Below, one piece after another: positions 1 to 8,406 of a stretch of 64,000 bases of DNA (position 1 is the stretch's first letter; every line of letters starts with the position of its first letter). The position numbers and the translations under genes were made by a program. Source of the stretch: VFMC01 sp050248155 (lineage in GTDB: Bacteria > Actinomycetota > Acidimicrobiia > Acidimicrobiales > Ilumatobacteraceae); NCBI GenBank assembly GCA_050248155.1, contig JBFWSW010000010.1:34527-98526 (forward strand), in the 5' to 3' direction. The notes beneath the pieces are model-generated. The model was not told where the DNA came from. It was given only the letters and a program-made list of their open reading frames with translations, and searched no databases.

Positions 1-2762
1 CGTCGAACCGCCTCGACCGCAGCCTCGAGACGCAGGCGCGCTTCGGCTTCGTCGAGCTCGATCCGGCGCGACCGCTCACGGGTCGCGTCGAGCTCGCGCT
101 CGGCTTCGGCCCGGCGACGGCGGAGATCGTCGAGGCGAGCAGCGATCGAACGGACCTCGTCGCTCTGCTTGCGACGGATCTCGAGCAGTTCCTCGTGACG
201 GGCTTCGATGACGTGGCGGTGGCCGTCGACGAGCCCCGTGAGTCGCACCAGCGCCTCGAGCGACCGCTCGACGGCGACCCGGCGTTCGGCCGCAGCGGCG
301 CGCGCCTCGGCGTCGGCTGCCAGCCGGCGTTCGGTCTCGTCGAGGCGACGCTCGACGAATGCGTGCCGCTCGTGCAGTCCGGCGTTCCGCATCTCGAGCT
401 CGTGGCGACGCGACGCCAACAGGGCGGCATGTGCGTCGAGCTCGGCGCGCAGCTCGCCGCGCGCCTTCGCCGCTTCTGCCTCGGCAGCTTCGTCTGCTTC
501 CAGCGCTGGAAGCAGCGCGGCGAGCTCGCCGGCCCGCACGCGCTCGCGTGCGACGCGCTCGGCCGCTTCGGCCAGTGCGCGGTCGAGTGATTCGAGCTCA
601 GTCGCAGCCTCTCGCCGATCGCCCTGCACGCGAGCCAGCGCCTCGGACGCTGCGGTGAACGATGCGTCGTGCTGGTCGAGCCGTCTCGACAGCTCGGCCT
701 CGGCCTGGCGAGCAGCGTCGAGCTCGGCGCGGGCACGGCGGGAGGCCGCGTCACGGCGTTCGAGGTCGGCGTCCAATCCGGCGAGCCGCTCGTTGGCCTC
801 GTCGAGCGCAGCCGCGGTCGCCCCGTCGCCGGCGGCCCCGAGTCGCCAACCGGACGGACCGAACCGGTCGCCCTGCGCGGTGACGATGACGGCGCCAGGA
901 TGGGCGATGGCGATGTCGACAGCCTCGTCGGCCGAGCCGACCCGCACCGCGGACGAGACGATCGCGTCGAGCAGCTCGTCGACCATCGGCGTCCGGCTGC
1001 GCACGTGAGGTCGCACCGGGTCGCCGCCAGCCGGCCGAGCGTCGATCGCACCCGCGTGGACACCGAGCGCCAGCACGGCACCGTTCACGTTCGACGCGCG
1101 GAGCGACTGGAGCGCGCGACGACCGACGGACGGATCGGCGACGACGACCGCCAACAGCGCGTCGCCGAGCGCGGCCTCGACAGCGGGCTCCCAGCCCTCG
1201 TCGATCTCGACGAGGTCGAGCAACGTGCCGAGGGCGCCGTCGACGCCGGCGAGGTGCTCGGCGCCGGCCTTGGCGCGGGCCGTCTCGAGCGCGAGGTGCA
1301 GCGCTTCCGCCCGCGCTCTCCAACGGGAGAGGTCCTCGGCTGCACGCTGCCGCGCGGCGACAGCGACGTCGGCCGCAGCCTCCGCTGCGAGCCGGCGGCT
1401 CTCGGCCGCCTCGACCTCCGCGACCAGCGGGGCCTCGGACGTGGTCGCGATCTCGCACTGCGACTTCAAACGCGCGATCTCGTCGTCGAAGCGCTCGACC
1501 CGCTGACGCAGCTGGTCGTGGCGCACCTCGGTACGGCGCGCCTCGTTCTCGTCGCGAGCCAACCCGTTCTGCAACGAGCGAAGCTCGCCGCGCACCTCTG
1601 CGGCAGCCGTGGCGGCCGAGGTCGACGTGGTGACGTCGGTGATGGTGGCGAGCGTGATCTTCCGGCGTTCCGCGAACGATGCTTCCTCGGCGGCGAGCTC
1701 GTCGGCCTCCGGGCCGACCGCGGCGAGGGCGGCGTCGATCTCGGCGAGCTCGTCGCGGAGCTTCGCTGCGTCCGCCTCGAGGTTGGCGACGACCCCGCCG
1801 TCCATCAGCTGGCCGCGGTCGCGCTCGAGCGAGCGTCGACGCTCGACCATGACTGCGGCGAGCCCACGGGCTCGCTCGCGCAGCTGCTCGACGCGCACCA
1901 TCTCGTCACCCACGTCGGTGTCGCCGCGTGCCGTCAGCTCGGTCTCGGCGACGAGCACCGCAGTGTCGAGCTCGGCGAGCTGGGCTCGCAGCTCGCGGTC
2001 GGTCTGCTCGACGGCGACGCGGTCGCTGGCCATCGACGTGAGCCGCGTGCGCAGTCCGGCGATCTCGCGGCCGGCCACGAACAGCTGCAGCGCGGACAGC
2101 TCGCGGACGAGGTCGCCGTGCCGGCGCGCGGCCTCGGCCTGGCGCTCGAGGGGGCGCAGCTGACGGCGCACCTCGCGCAGCAGGTCCTGCACGCGCAGCA
2201 GGCTGGCCTCGGTGGCCTCGAGCCGGCGCTCGGACTTCTCCTTGCGACGGCGGTACTTCAGCACGCCGGCGGCTTCCTCGATGATCGCCCGGCGGTCCTC
2301 CGGACGGGCGTTCAGCACCCCGTCGATCTGGCCCTGGCTGACGATCACGTGTTGCTGGCGGCCGACGCCGGCGTCGCTGAGCAGCTCCTGCACGTCGAGC
2401 AACCGGCACGTCACACCGTTGATCGCGTACTCGCTCTCGCCCGTGCGGAAGAGGGTGCGGGTGACCGTGACTTCGGTGAACTCGATCGGCAGCAAGCCGG
2501 CGGAGTTGTCGAGGGTGAGCGTCACCTCGGCGCGGCCGAGCGCCGGCCGCTTGGCCGTGCCGGCGAAGATGACGTCGTCCATCTTCTGGCTGCGCACGGC
2601 GCTCGGCGCCTGCGCGCCCAGCACCCAGGCGATGGCGTCGACGACGTTGGACTTGCCCGAGCCGTTCGGCCCCACCACGACGGTGACACCGGGCTCGAAC
2701 TCGAGGGTCGTCGCATCGGCGAACGACTTGAAACCTTTGAGGGTGAGGGACTTCAGAAACAC
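1..2762 (-). CDS. smc: Chromosome segregation ATPase SMC (3' part lies beyond the window)
   Basis: This is the ATPase of the condensin complex, which organises and segregates the chromosome. Reading from a GTG at 2762, the protein opens with an SMC head (MFLKSLTLKGFKSFADAT) and a Walker A GPNGSGKS at residues 31-38. It continues with the head segment WVLGAQAPSAVRSQKMDDVIF and then a long Ala/Glu/Arg-rich coiled coil. About 920 codons stay open to the left edge, so the distal coiled coil and the ABC signature/Walker B head are cut off. A TAGGCT hexamer lies 9 nt before the GTG, suggesting a leaderless start. mutM and rnc follow upstream on the same strand, as in mycobacteria and Streptomyces. 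Family assignment is secure. Confidence 0.95.
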   Translation of the reverse strand, partial: MFLKSLTLKGFKSFADATTLEFEPGVTVVVGPNGSGKSNVVDAIAWVLGAQAPSAVRSQKMDDVIFAGTAKRPALGRAEVTLTLDNSAGLLPIEFTEVTVTRTLFRTGESEYAINGVTCRLLDVQELLSDAGVGRQQHVIVSQGQIDGVLNARPEDRRAIIEEAAGVLKYRRRKEKSERRLEATEASLLRVQDLLREVRRQLRPLERQAEAARRHGDLVRELSALQLFVAGREIAGLRTRLTSMASDRVAVEQTDRELRAQLAELDTAVLVAETELTARGDTDVGDEMVRVEQLRERARGLAAVMVERRRSLERDRGQLMDGGVVANLEADAAKLRDELAEIDAALAAVGPEADELAAEEASFAERRKITLATITDVTTSTSAATAAAEVRGELRSLQNGLARDENEARRTEVRHDQLRQRVERFDDEIARLKSQCEIATTSEAPLVAEVEAAESRRLAAEAAADVAVAARQRAAEDLSRWRARAEALHLALETARAKAGAEHLAGVDGALGTLLDLVEIDEGWEPAVEAALGDALLAVVVADPSVGRRALQSLRASNVNGAVLALGVHAGAIDARPAGGDPVRPHVRSRTPMVDELLDAIVSSAVRVGSADEAVDIAIAHPGAVIVTAQGDRFGPSGWRLGAAGDGATAAALDEANERLAGLDADLERRDAASRRARAELDAARQAEAELSRRLDQHDASFTAASEALARVQGDRREAATELESLDRALAEAAERVARERVRAGELAALLPALEADEAAEAEAAKARGELRAELDAHAALLASRRHELEMRNAGLHERHAFVERRLDETERRLAADAEARAAAAERRVAVERSLEALVRLTGLVDGHRHVIEARHEELLEIRRKQSDEVRSIAARLDDLRRRRAEAERELDATRERSRRIELDEAEARLRLEAAVEAVR

Positions 2763-2832
2763 GCTGGAGCGAGCCTAGCTGCCGCCTCCCCTCCCCCCGA
2801 GTCTCTCCCGACCTCGTCCTGCCCGGGCCGGA

Positions 2833-3675
2833 TCAGCGCTGGCAGCGCGGGCAGAAGTGGGTCGAGCGTCCGGCGGTGAGCACGCGCTCGATGGTGGCCC
2901 GGCTGCAGGTGAGGCACCGTTGCCCGTACCGGTCGTACACCCTGTGGGCGAGCTGGAACTGGCCGCCGTTGCCGTCGACGTCGACGTACTGCGTGTCGGC
3001 CAACGTCGACCCACCGGCCTCGATGGCATCGCCGAGGATGCGGTGGATCTCGCGGTGCAGTGCCGTGATCTCGCGACCGGTGAGCGTGCTCGAGATGCGG
3101 TCGTGGCGCAGGCGTGCGGCGTGCAGGATCTCGTCGCAGTAGATGTTGCCGATGCCGGCGATGACGTGCTGGTCGAGCAGCAACGCCTTCAGCTGCCGCG
3201 ACCGCCCGAGCACGATGCGCCGCAGCGTCGCTCGGTCCATCCCGTCGGTGATCGGATCGACACCCAGAGCTGCCAGGTCGGGGATCTCGACGGCGACGTT
3301 GCGCGGGTCGAACACGACGACCTCGCCGAAGGTCCGCGGGTCGACGAACCGCAGCTCGCTCGGCGGCTGGCCGGACAGGCGCGCGGCGACGTGCGTGTGG
3401 GCCGGGCGCGGCTCGTCGACCGGCGAGATGAGCACCCGACCGCTCATCCGCAGGTGGATCATGACGTCGTCGCCCGAGTCGAGGCCGAGCAGCAGGTACT
3501 TGCCGCGGCGGCGCGTGTCGACGATCGTGGTGCCGGTCAGCCCGTCGATGAGCGCCTGGCGCGACGTCCGTCGGACCGTCCGCTCGCGACCCACCTCCAC
3601 CTGCTCGATCCGCCGGCCGACGAGGTGGACGTCGAGCCCACGCCGGACGGTCTCGACCTCGGGCAGCTCGGGCAT
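2833..3675 (-). CDS. mutM: Formamidopyrimidine-DNA glycosylase (Fpg/MutM)
   Basis: This bifunctional glycosylase/AP lyase removes 8-oxoguanine and formamidopyrimidines from DNA. The protein (280 aa, usual length) starts MPELPEVETVRRGL, which supplies the catalytic Pro2 and Glu3. It ends with the zinc finger made of CLTC (254-257) and FCPRCQR (275-280). The ATG overlaps the rnc stop by 1 nt, so the two genes are probably translationally coupled. The order smc-fpg-rnc is conserved in actinobacteria. The start is fixed by the need for the processed N-terminal proline. Confidence 0.97.
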   Translation of the reverse strand: MPELPEVETVRRGLDVHLVGRRIEQVEVGRERTVRRTSRQALIDGLTGTTIVDTRRRGKYLLLGLDSGDDVMIHLRMSGRVLISPVDEPRPAHTHVAARLSGQPPSELRFVDPRTFGEVVVFDPRNVAVEIPDLAALGVDPITDGMDRATLRRIVLGRSRQLKALLLDQHVIAGIGNIYCDEILHAARLRHDRISSTLTGREITALHREIHRILGDAIEAGGSTLADTQYVDVDGNGGQFQLAHRVYDRYGQRCLTCSRATIERVLTAGRSTHFCPRCQR

Positions 3676-4397
3676 CAGCCGTCGGCGACGAGCAGCTCGT
3701 GCGCCGCGGATGCGGCCATCTGCTCGGCCAGCTTCTTCGACCGACCGGTGCCCTCGCCCAGCACCCGACCGCCCACCAGCACCGTCGCGGCGAAGGTCTT
3801 CGCGTGGTCGGGTCCGCTCTCGCGCAGCACGTACACGGGTGCCGTGTCGAAGAGCCGGGCGGTCAGCTCCTGCAGCACCGTCTTGAAGTCGAGCCGGTCG
3901 AGCTGCTGCGCGGCCTGCCGGAGCGGCTCGTCGAAGAGCCGTTCGATGAGCGCGCTGGCCGCCTCGACGCCGCCGTCGAGGTACACCGCGCCGATCACCG
4001 CCTCGAGCGCGTCGCTGAGGATGGACGGCTTCATCCGCCCGCCTGCCGCCGCCTCACCCTTGCCGAGCAGGAGGCAGGTGCCGATGTCGACCGAGGCGGC
4101 GACCTCGGCGAGTGCCGATGCGTTGACGACGCTCTTGCGCAGGTCGGTCAACTTGCCCTCGGGGAGGTCCTGGTACTGGCGGTACGCGATGTCGGCGATC
4201 TTCCAGCCGAGCACCGCGTCGCCCAGGAACTCGAGGCGCTCGTTCGACGCGTGACCCGGCCACTCGGCGCACCACGACCGGTGCGCCATCGCCCGTTCGA
4301 GCAAGGAGATGTCGGCGAATCGGTAGCCGATGCGCTCGCCGAGCGCGTCGAGCCCGGCGGATCGCGTGGCGAGCTCAGTCGCCCGAGACTCGCGCAT
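3675..4397 (-). CDS. rnc: Ribonuclease III
   Basis: This double-strand-specific endoribonuclease processes rRNA precursors and structured mRNAs. The family signature NERLEFLGD is at residues 52-60, and the second acidic cluster is in DALEAVIGAVYLDGG. A dsRNA-binding domain fills roughly residues 165-240 and ends AEQMAASAAHELL. The length (240 aa) is normal. The chosen ATG lies inside the end of acpP, a 23-bp overlap. No later in-frame start precedes the conserved LGERIGYRF segment, so this start is likely right and coupled to acpP translation. Confidence 0.96.
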   Translation of the reverse strand: MRESRATELATRSAGLDALGERIGYRFADISLLERAMAHRSWCAEWPGHASNERLEFLGDAVLGWKIADIAYRQYQDLPEGKLTDLRKSVVNASALAEVAASVDIGTCLLLGKGEAAAGGRMKPSILSDALEAVIGAVYLDGGVEAASALIERLFDEPLRQAAQQLDRLDFKTVLQELTARLFDTAPVYVLRESGPDHAKTFAATVLVGGRVLGEGTGRSKKLAEQMAASAAHELLVADG

Positions 4398-4659
4398 ACA
4401 CGTAGTCGACCGCGTCGCGCACGGTCTTCAGATCCTCGAGGTCCTCGTCCTCGATGCGGAACCCGATCGATCGCTCGGCCATCTCCTCCTCGAGCGCCTC
4501 GACGAGCTCGATGAGGGCGAGCGAGTCGGCTTCGAGGTCGTCGACGAACGACTGCCCTTCGCTGATGGTGGAACCCTCGATCTCGAGGATGTCGGCCAAG
4601 CTGGCGCGGACGATCTCGAACACCGCGGTGCGGTCGAGCGGTTCATCGTTGGCGGGCAC
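4375..4659 (-). CDS. acpP: Acyl carrier protein
   Basis: This is a small acidic carrier of fatty-acyl intermediates for fatty-acid and phospholipid synthesis. The 94-residue protein has the phosphopantetheine attachment motif EADSLALIE with Ser46, in an acidic four-helix ACP fold. It starts at GTG after a GGGGAG ribosome-binding site. It sits between plsX, which uses acyl-ACP, and rnc, the classical bacterial arrangement. Many ACPs are about 78 aa; the extra residues are mostly an N-terminal tail (PANDEPLDRTAV). It could serve a dedicated pathway, but the context favours the housekeeping role. Confidence 0.9.
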   Translation of the reverse strand: MPANDEPLDRTAVFEIVRASLADILEIEGSTISEGQSFVDDLEADSLALIELVEALEEEMAERSIGFRIEDEDLEDLKTVRDAVDYVYARVSGD

Positions 4660-4734
4660 GTCGATCTCCCCTGGGACAGCGTGTTCGGGCGACAGCGATG
4701 GTAGCCCGTAGCAGGTGCGTCGACGGGGGGATGG

Positions 4735-5706
4735 TCACGCCGGAGCGGCGATGGCGGCGCGCAACTCGTCGACGAGTCCCTGCTGGACCATCTCGCGGGC
4801 CACTCGGATGCCGTTCAGCATCGCCGTCGAGCCCGACGAACCGTGGCTGATGATGCACACACCGTCGACGCCGAGCAGCACCGCCCCGCCGTAGGTGTCG
4901 GGCGACATCTGGGTGTAGAGCGGCAGCAGTGCCGGCAGCAGCGCGTCGGCGTGCGGCTTGTACGACGGGTCGGACGCGAAGGCGGCGAGGATCTCGTTGA
5001 TCAGCGTGCGCAGGCCACCTTCGAGCGTCTTGAGCACGACGTTGCCGGTGAAGCCGTCGGTGACGATGACGTCGGCCGTCTTGAGCAGGGTGTCGCGCCC
5101 CTCGACGTTGCCGACGAAGTTGATGCCCGGCGCGTGCTCGAGCAACGCGAACGCCTCCTTGCGCAACGTGTCGCCCTTGCCCGGCTCCTCACCGATCGAG
5201 AGCAGGCCGACCTTCGGTTCGCTGACGCCGAACCGGTGACGCGAGTAGACGGAGCCCATCTGCGCGAACTGCACCAGCCACTCCGGCTGCACCTCGGCGT
5301 TCGCGCCGGCGTCGAGCAAGACGTTCGGGGCATGGCCCGGCACCGGGAGCGGCGTCGCGATGGCCGGTCGGCTGACCCCTTTGATGCGACCCATCCGCAG
5401 GAGCGCCGAAGCCATCGTGGCACCGGTGTTGCCGGCCGAGATCATGGCGCTCGCGGCGCCGTCGCGAACCGCCTCGGCGGCACGCACGAGCGTCGAGTCC
5501 TTCTTGCGACGCACGCCCTGGGCCGCGTCCTCGTCCATCGCGATGACCTCGGACGCTTCGATCAGCGGCAGGTCACCGATGCCGTCGAGCCCGGGCGGAC
5601 CGACCAGGACGACCGGGATGCCCTCGGCAGATGCCGCGTGCGCCGCGGCGACGATCTCGTCGGGGGCGCGGTCGCCCCCCATCGCGTCGATCGCGATCGG
5701 GAGCAT
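4735..5706 (-). CDS. plsX: Phosphate acyltransferase PlsX
   Basis: This enzyme converts acyl-ACP to acyl-phosphate, the first step of the PlsX/PlsY route to lysophosphatidic acid, at the inner face of the membrane. The protein (323 aa) begins LPIAIDAMGGDRAP after the initiator Met, the hallmark PlsX N-terminus. It carries SAGNTGATMASAL and TDGFTGNVVLKTLEG, also typical. The frame stays open 55 codons further upstream, but that part is Arg-rich and overlaps rpmF, so the ATG at 5706 is preferred. acpP, its substrate carrier, follows 75 bp downstream. Confidence 0.95.
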   Translation of the reverse strand: MLPIAIDAMGGDRAPDEIVAAAHAASAEGIPVVLVGPPGLDGIGDLPLIEASEVIAMDEDAAQGVRRKKDSTLVRAAEAVRDGAASAMISAGNTGATMASALLRMGRIKGVSRPAIATPLPVPGHAPNVLLDAGANAEVQPEWLVQFAQMGSVYSRHRFGVSEPKVGLLSIGEEPGKGDTLRKEAFALLEHAPGINFVGNVEGRDTLLKTADVIVTDGFTGNVVLKTLEGGLRTLINEILAAFASDPSYKPHADALLPALLPLYTQMSPDTYGGAVLLGVDGVCIISHGSSGSTAMLNGIRVAREMVQQGLVDELRAAIAAPA

Positions 5707-5750
5707 GTGTCGACGGTGATTCGGCGTACGAGGCGGGACCGGACTCGGCG

Positions 5751-5930
5751 TCAGCCGACGTCGACGGCGACGCGGTCCTTGTACCAGCCGCAGGACGGGC
5801 ACACCGTGTGCGGCAGCTTGGCGGCGCTGCACCGCGGGCAGACGCTGCGCGACGGTGCGGCCAGCTTCCACGCGCCCGCACGATGGCTGCGCGTCTTCAT
5901 CTTCGACTTCTTCTTCTTGGGAACGGCCAC
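5751..5930 (-). CDS. rpmF: 50S ribosomal protein L32, zinc-binding form
   Basis: This is a small basic protein of the large ribosomal subunit. From the GTG at 5930 the 59-residue product reads VAVPKKKKSKMKTRSHRAGA, the classic L32 N-terminus. It then has CPRC (31-34) and CPSC (44-47), a zinc ribbon. The frame is open further upstream without L32-like sequence, which is why the GTG is chosen. It lies between the DUF177 gene and plsX, the common bacterial order yceD-rpmF-plsX. Confidence 0.95.
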   Translation of the reverse strand: MAVPKKKKSKMKTRSHRAGAWKLAAPSRSVCPRCSAAKLPHTVCPSCGWYKDRVAVDVG

Positions 5931-6006
5931 CGTTGGTTCTCCCTGGGCGCGAATGGGCTGAGTCAGGTTAGCGGAGCCTCGCCAGAACGCCGACCCCGAT
6001 GGCTGC

Positions 6007-6519
6007 TCAGTCGTCGAGAAGCCCCTTGAGCTGGTCGAGCTCGCCCCATCGGGGATCGGCAGGCTCGTCGGAGCAGTCGCACGTCTCGACGTTGCGATCG
6101 ATGCCGCAACGGGGGCAGAGCCCGCGGCAATCATCTCGGCACAGCGGCGAGGACGGCGCGTCGAGCAGCACCACCTCGCGCACCATCGGTGCCAGGTCGA
6201 GCTGGTCGCCGGCGAGCTCGAACGCATCGGGATCGGTGACGACGTGCTGGTACAGCTCGTGGACGTCGGCCCGCACCTCGCCCATCGCCGGGTTGGCGCA
6301 GCGCCGGCACGTGCCATGCCACGGTGCCGTGACCAGGCCGCGCACGACGATCCCGTCGGTGAGCGACTCGAGGTGCAGGCGCGCCGTCACCGGGTCGGCG
6401 CCGTGCAACCGGTCGTCGTGCAGGCCGAGATCGGCAACGGTGACCTCGACCTCGAGGTCCTTCTCGCTACCCGGCCGGCGCAACAGCTCGGCGGCGTTCA
6501 CCAGCAACGGATTGGCCAT
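6007..6519 (-). CDS. YceD/DUF177 family protein
   Basis: This is a conserved bacterial protein encoded next to rpmF. The family is implicated in 23S rRNA accumulation or large-subunit maturation, though its biochemistry is unclear. The 170-aa protein has an N-terminal beta-rich domain and cysteine motifs: CRRC in the middle, then CRDDCRGLCPRCG and CDC near the end, suggesting zinc binding. The acidic tail ends DPRWGELDQLKGLLDD, a frequent DUF177 ending. It lies 76 bp before rpmF and 20 bp after sepIVA on the same strand, probably one transcription unit. Confidence 0.9.
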   Translation of the reverse strand: MANPLLVNAAELLRRPGSEKDLEVEVTVADLGLHDDRLHGADPVTARLHLESLTDGIVVRGLVTAPWHGTCRRCANPAMGEVRADVHELYQHVVTDPDAFELAGDQLDLAPMVREVVLLDAPSSPLCRDDCRGLCPRCGIDRNVETCDCSDEPADPRWGELDQLKGLLDD

Positions 6520-6539
6520 GGACCGAAAAGGCTATCGGC

Positions 6540-7142
6540 CTACCGGTCCTGGTCGAAGAAGCCCTTCGTCGGATCCTCGTCCTCGTCGGCGTGGTGCTCG
6601 CTGACCCCGATGGACAGTCGAGCGCGCCCGGCCTGGACGGTCTTGTTGAGCTTGTCGAGCAGGATCTCGAAGCTCGCGAGGCGCTGGTCGAGGAAGTCCT
6701 CGGTCTCGTGGCGGAGGCGACGCGAGTCGGCCTCGGCTGCCTCGTTCAGCTGGCGAGCGCGCTGCTCGGCTGCGCGCACGACCTCGGTGCGTTGCACCAT
6801 CCGCTCAGCTTGCACGCGCGCCGCCTCGAGCAGCTCGTCGGCTTCGCGGCGGGTCTTGTTGACGAACTCCTGGCGCTCCTTGATCATCCAGCGCGCCTGG
6901 CGCATCTCCTCGGGCATGCGGTGCAGCGCCTCTTCGAGCAGCTCGACGATCTCGTCACGGTCGATGCGGGGCGACGACGACAGCGGCATCGTGGGAGCGG
7001 TCGCGATGACGTCGATGGCCCGGCGCAGCAGCTGCTCGGCGTCGCCGACGTACCCATTGGTCGTCTTGACGAACGCGTCGGAGTCGTCGAACTCGTGGTC
7101 GTACTCGTCCTCGTCGTCGTACTCGTCGTCGTCGTAGCTCAT
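6540..7142 (-). CDS. sepIVA: SepIVA/DivIVA-like septum-associated coiled-coil protein
   Basis: This is probably a cytoplasmic division and cell-tip factor. The 200-aa protein has a very acidic head (MSYDDDEYDDEDEYDHEFDD), a short conserved block (YVGDAEQLLRRAIDVIATA), then a long coiled coil at about 70-170 rich in Arg/Glu/Ala. In mycobacteria the DivIVA-domain protein SepIVA occupies the same place between the DUF177 gene and coaD, which is the main ground for the name. Sequence alone would also fit a generic ATP-synthase-b-like coiled-coil protein. The ATG overlaps the coaD stop (ATGA), so the two are coupled. Confidence 0.75.
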   Translation of the reverse strand: MSYDDDEYDDEDEYDHEFDDSDAFVKTTNGYVGDAEQLLRRAIDVIATAPTMPLSSSPRIDRDEIVELLEEALHRMPEEMRQARWMIKERQEFVNKTRREADELLEAARVQAERMVQRTEVVRAAEQRARQLNEAAEADSRRLRHETEDFLDQRLASFEILLDKLNKTVQAGRARLSIGVSEHHADEDEDPTKGFFDQDR

Positions 7143-7630
7143 CGTTCCCGTCCCGCGCGCTGGAGAGGGGCGAGCACCGGCGGCGGGACCATGGCACTCA
7201 CGTCACCACCGTAGTTCGCGATCTCCCTGATGAAGCGGCTACTGATGAACACCAGACTGGGCTTGCACGGCAGGTAGACGGTGCGAACACCGGCTGCCGC
7301 GTAGTTGGTGTGGGCCATCTGCTGCTCGACCTCGAAGTCGCCGCCGGTGCGCAATCCCTTCACGATGAAGTCGGCGCCGGCCTCTCGTGCGGCGTCGACC
7401 GCGAGGCCGGGGAACGAGATCACCCGCACGCGGCGGCTGCCCTTCAACGGGCGGACGCTCTGGCGGATCATCTTCAGTCGCTCGTCGAGGGTGAACATGC
7501 CACTCGGCTTCGAGGGGTTGTGCATGGCGGCGACGACGACCGAGCCGAAGAGCTCGAGCGACTGCTCGACCACGTCGAGGTGACCCAGATGGATCGGGTC
7601 GAAGCTCCCGGGATAGAGCACGGTGGTCAT
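7139..7630 (-). CDS. coaD: Phosphopantetheine adenylyltransferase
   Basis: This enzyme transfers AMP from ATP to 4'-phosphopantetheine, the penultimate step of coenzyme A synthesis. The 163-aa protein shows the nucleotidyltransferase motif GSFDPIHLGH (residues 8-17), the KGLRTGGDFEVEQQMAHTN segment and the ISSRFIRE motif, all diagnostic. The length is normal. It overlaps the septum gene by 4 bp. A TAACGT hexamer lies 10 nt before the ATG, but the gap to rsmD is only 45 bp, so read-through from rsmD is equally possible. Confidence 0.96.
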   Translation of the reverse strand: MTTVLYPGSFDPIHLGHLDVVEQSLELFGSVVVAAMHNPSKPSGMFTLDERLKMIRQSVRPLKGSRRVRVISFPGLAVDAAREAGADFIVKGLRTGGDFEVEQQMAHTNYAAAGVRTVYLPCKPSLVFISSRFIREIANYGGDVSAMVPPPVLAPLQRAGRER

Positions 7631-7675
7631 GTGCAGGTGGACGTTAGTTCGATGACGAGGCTGCGGCCGGGACGT

Positions 7676-8197
7676 TCAGCCGAGGTCGCGGGCGAGCAAG
7701 GTCGCGGTCGTGCGGCCGTACCGACGTGATCTGACCGTGTCCCATCCCTCGGGCGGTTCGATCTCGCGCGAGGCCTCGCACAGCACGTACGACGCGTCGA
7801 GCACGCCGAGCAGGCGCGCCCACTCGGTGAAGGTGTAGGGAGGATCGACGAGGGCGAGGTCGACGTTGCGGGCGGCCGGAACCCACGCCATCACGTCGGA
7901 CGTGACGACCGTCGCCCGATCCCCGATCCGCAGCGCGTCGATGTTGGCGCGCAGCGCCCTCAGCGCGTCGCGATCACGCTCGACGAAGGTGCACCGTGCG
8001 GCGCCGCGTGACAGAGCCTCGATGCCGAGCGCGCCCGATCCGGCATAGAGGTCGACCACGACTGCGTCCTCGACGATGCCCATCGACGACAGGGAGTTGA
8101 AGACGGCCTCGCGCACCTTGTCGGTGGTGGGCCGGGTGGTGTCGCCGTGCGGCGCGACCAGCTTGCGTCCGCCCAACTCGCCTGCCACCACGCGCAC
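7676..8197 (-). CDS. rsmD: 16S rRNA (guanine-966-N2)-methyltransferase RsmD
   Basis: This is a SAM-dependent methylase of small-subunit rRNA. The 173-aa protein has the family opener RVVAGELGGRKL, the TRPTTDKVREAVFNSL segment, the SAM motif VVDLYAGSGALGIEALSRGA and the catalytic DPPY. It starts with GTG, exactly 6 nt after a TAGCCT hexamer, so it is probably leaderless. It shares the 31-bp upstream region with the small gene at 8229 on the other strand. rsmD-coaD adjacency is widespread in bacteria. Confidence 0.95.
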   Translation of the reverse strand: MRVVAGELGGRKLVAPHGDTTRPTTDKVREAVFNSLSSMGIVEDAVVVDLYAGSGALGIEALSRGAARCTFVERDRDALRALRANIDALRIGDRATVVTSDVMAWVPAARNVDLALVDPPYTFTEWARLLGVLDASYVLCEASREIEPPEGWDTVRSRRYGRTTATLLARDLG

Positions 8198-8228
8198 GGC
8201 GGCAGGCTACCTGCGGCACACTGGTGCG
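8198..8228. promoter_or_regulatory. Back-to-back promoter region, rsmD versus zinc-ribbon gene
   Basis: Only 31 bp separate two divergent GTG starts. On the minus strand TAGCCT (8204-8209) is 6 nt from the rsmD GTG. On the plus strand CACACT (8217-8222) is 6 nt from the GTG at 8229. Both fit a -10 element placing the transcript start at the start codon. Confidence 0.5.
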
Positions 8229-8396
8229 GTGCCGGTGCCGGAGCAGACGATCGTGTGCGTCGACTGCGGCGGCCGGTGCCATCTGCTGACCCACCCGCCG
8301 GAGGACGGTCTGTGGGAGCCGGGCGACATCGTGGCCTATCGCTGCGAGGACTGCCTCGACAGGTGGGACCTGGTGCTGCCGGACGACGACGAGTGA
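8229..8396 (+). CDS. Small zinc-ribbon-like protein (55 aa)
   Basis: No named family was recognised. The 55-aa acidic protein has two CxxC knuckles, CVDCGG near residue 10 and CEDCLDRW near residue 40, plus HLLTHPPEDG between them. This fits a single zinc ribbon. The GTG start is chosen because a CACACT hexamer sits 6 nt upstream and both knuckles remain; the GTG two codons later is an alternative. The frame extends further upstream only through rsmD sequence. Comparable small ribbon proteins occur widely in actinobacteria; its function is unknown. Confidence 0.6.
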   Translation: MPVPEQTIVCVDCGGRCHLLTHPPEDGLWEPGDIVAYRCEDCLDRWDLVLPDDDE

Positions 8397-8406
8397 GCGC
8401 GACTCG

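Noticed and set aside
669..2879. 736-codon plus-strand open frame opposite smc
   Set aside because: It is the antisense of smc, Arg/Leu/Gly/Asp-biased, with no recognisable domain. The minus strand gives a clear SMC head.
4660..4734. Gap between acpP and plsX checked for a small gene or FapR/FabT-like operator
   Set aside because: Only a ribosome-binding site for acpP is seen; no palindrome or conserved frame.
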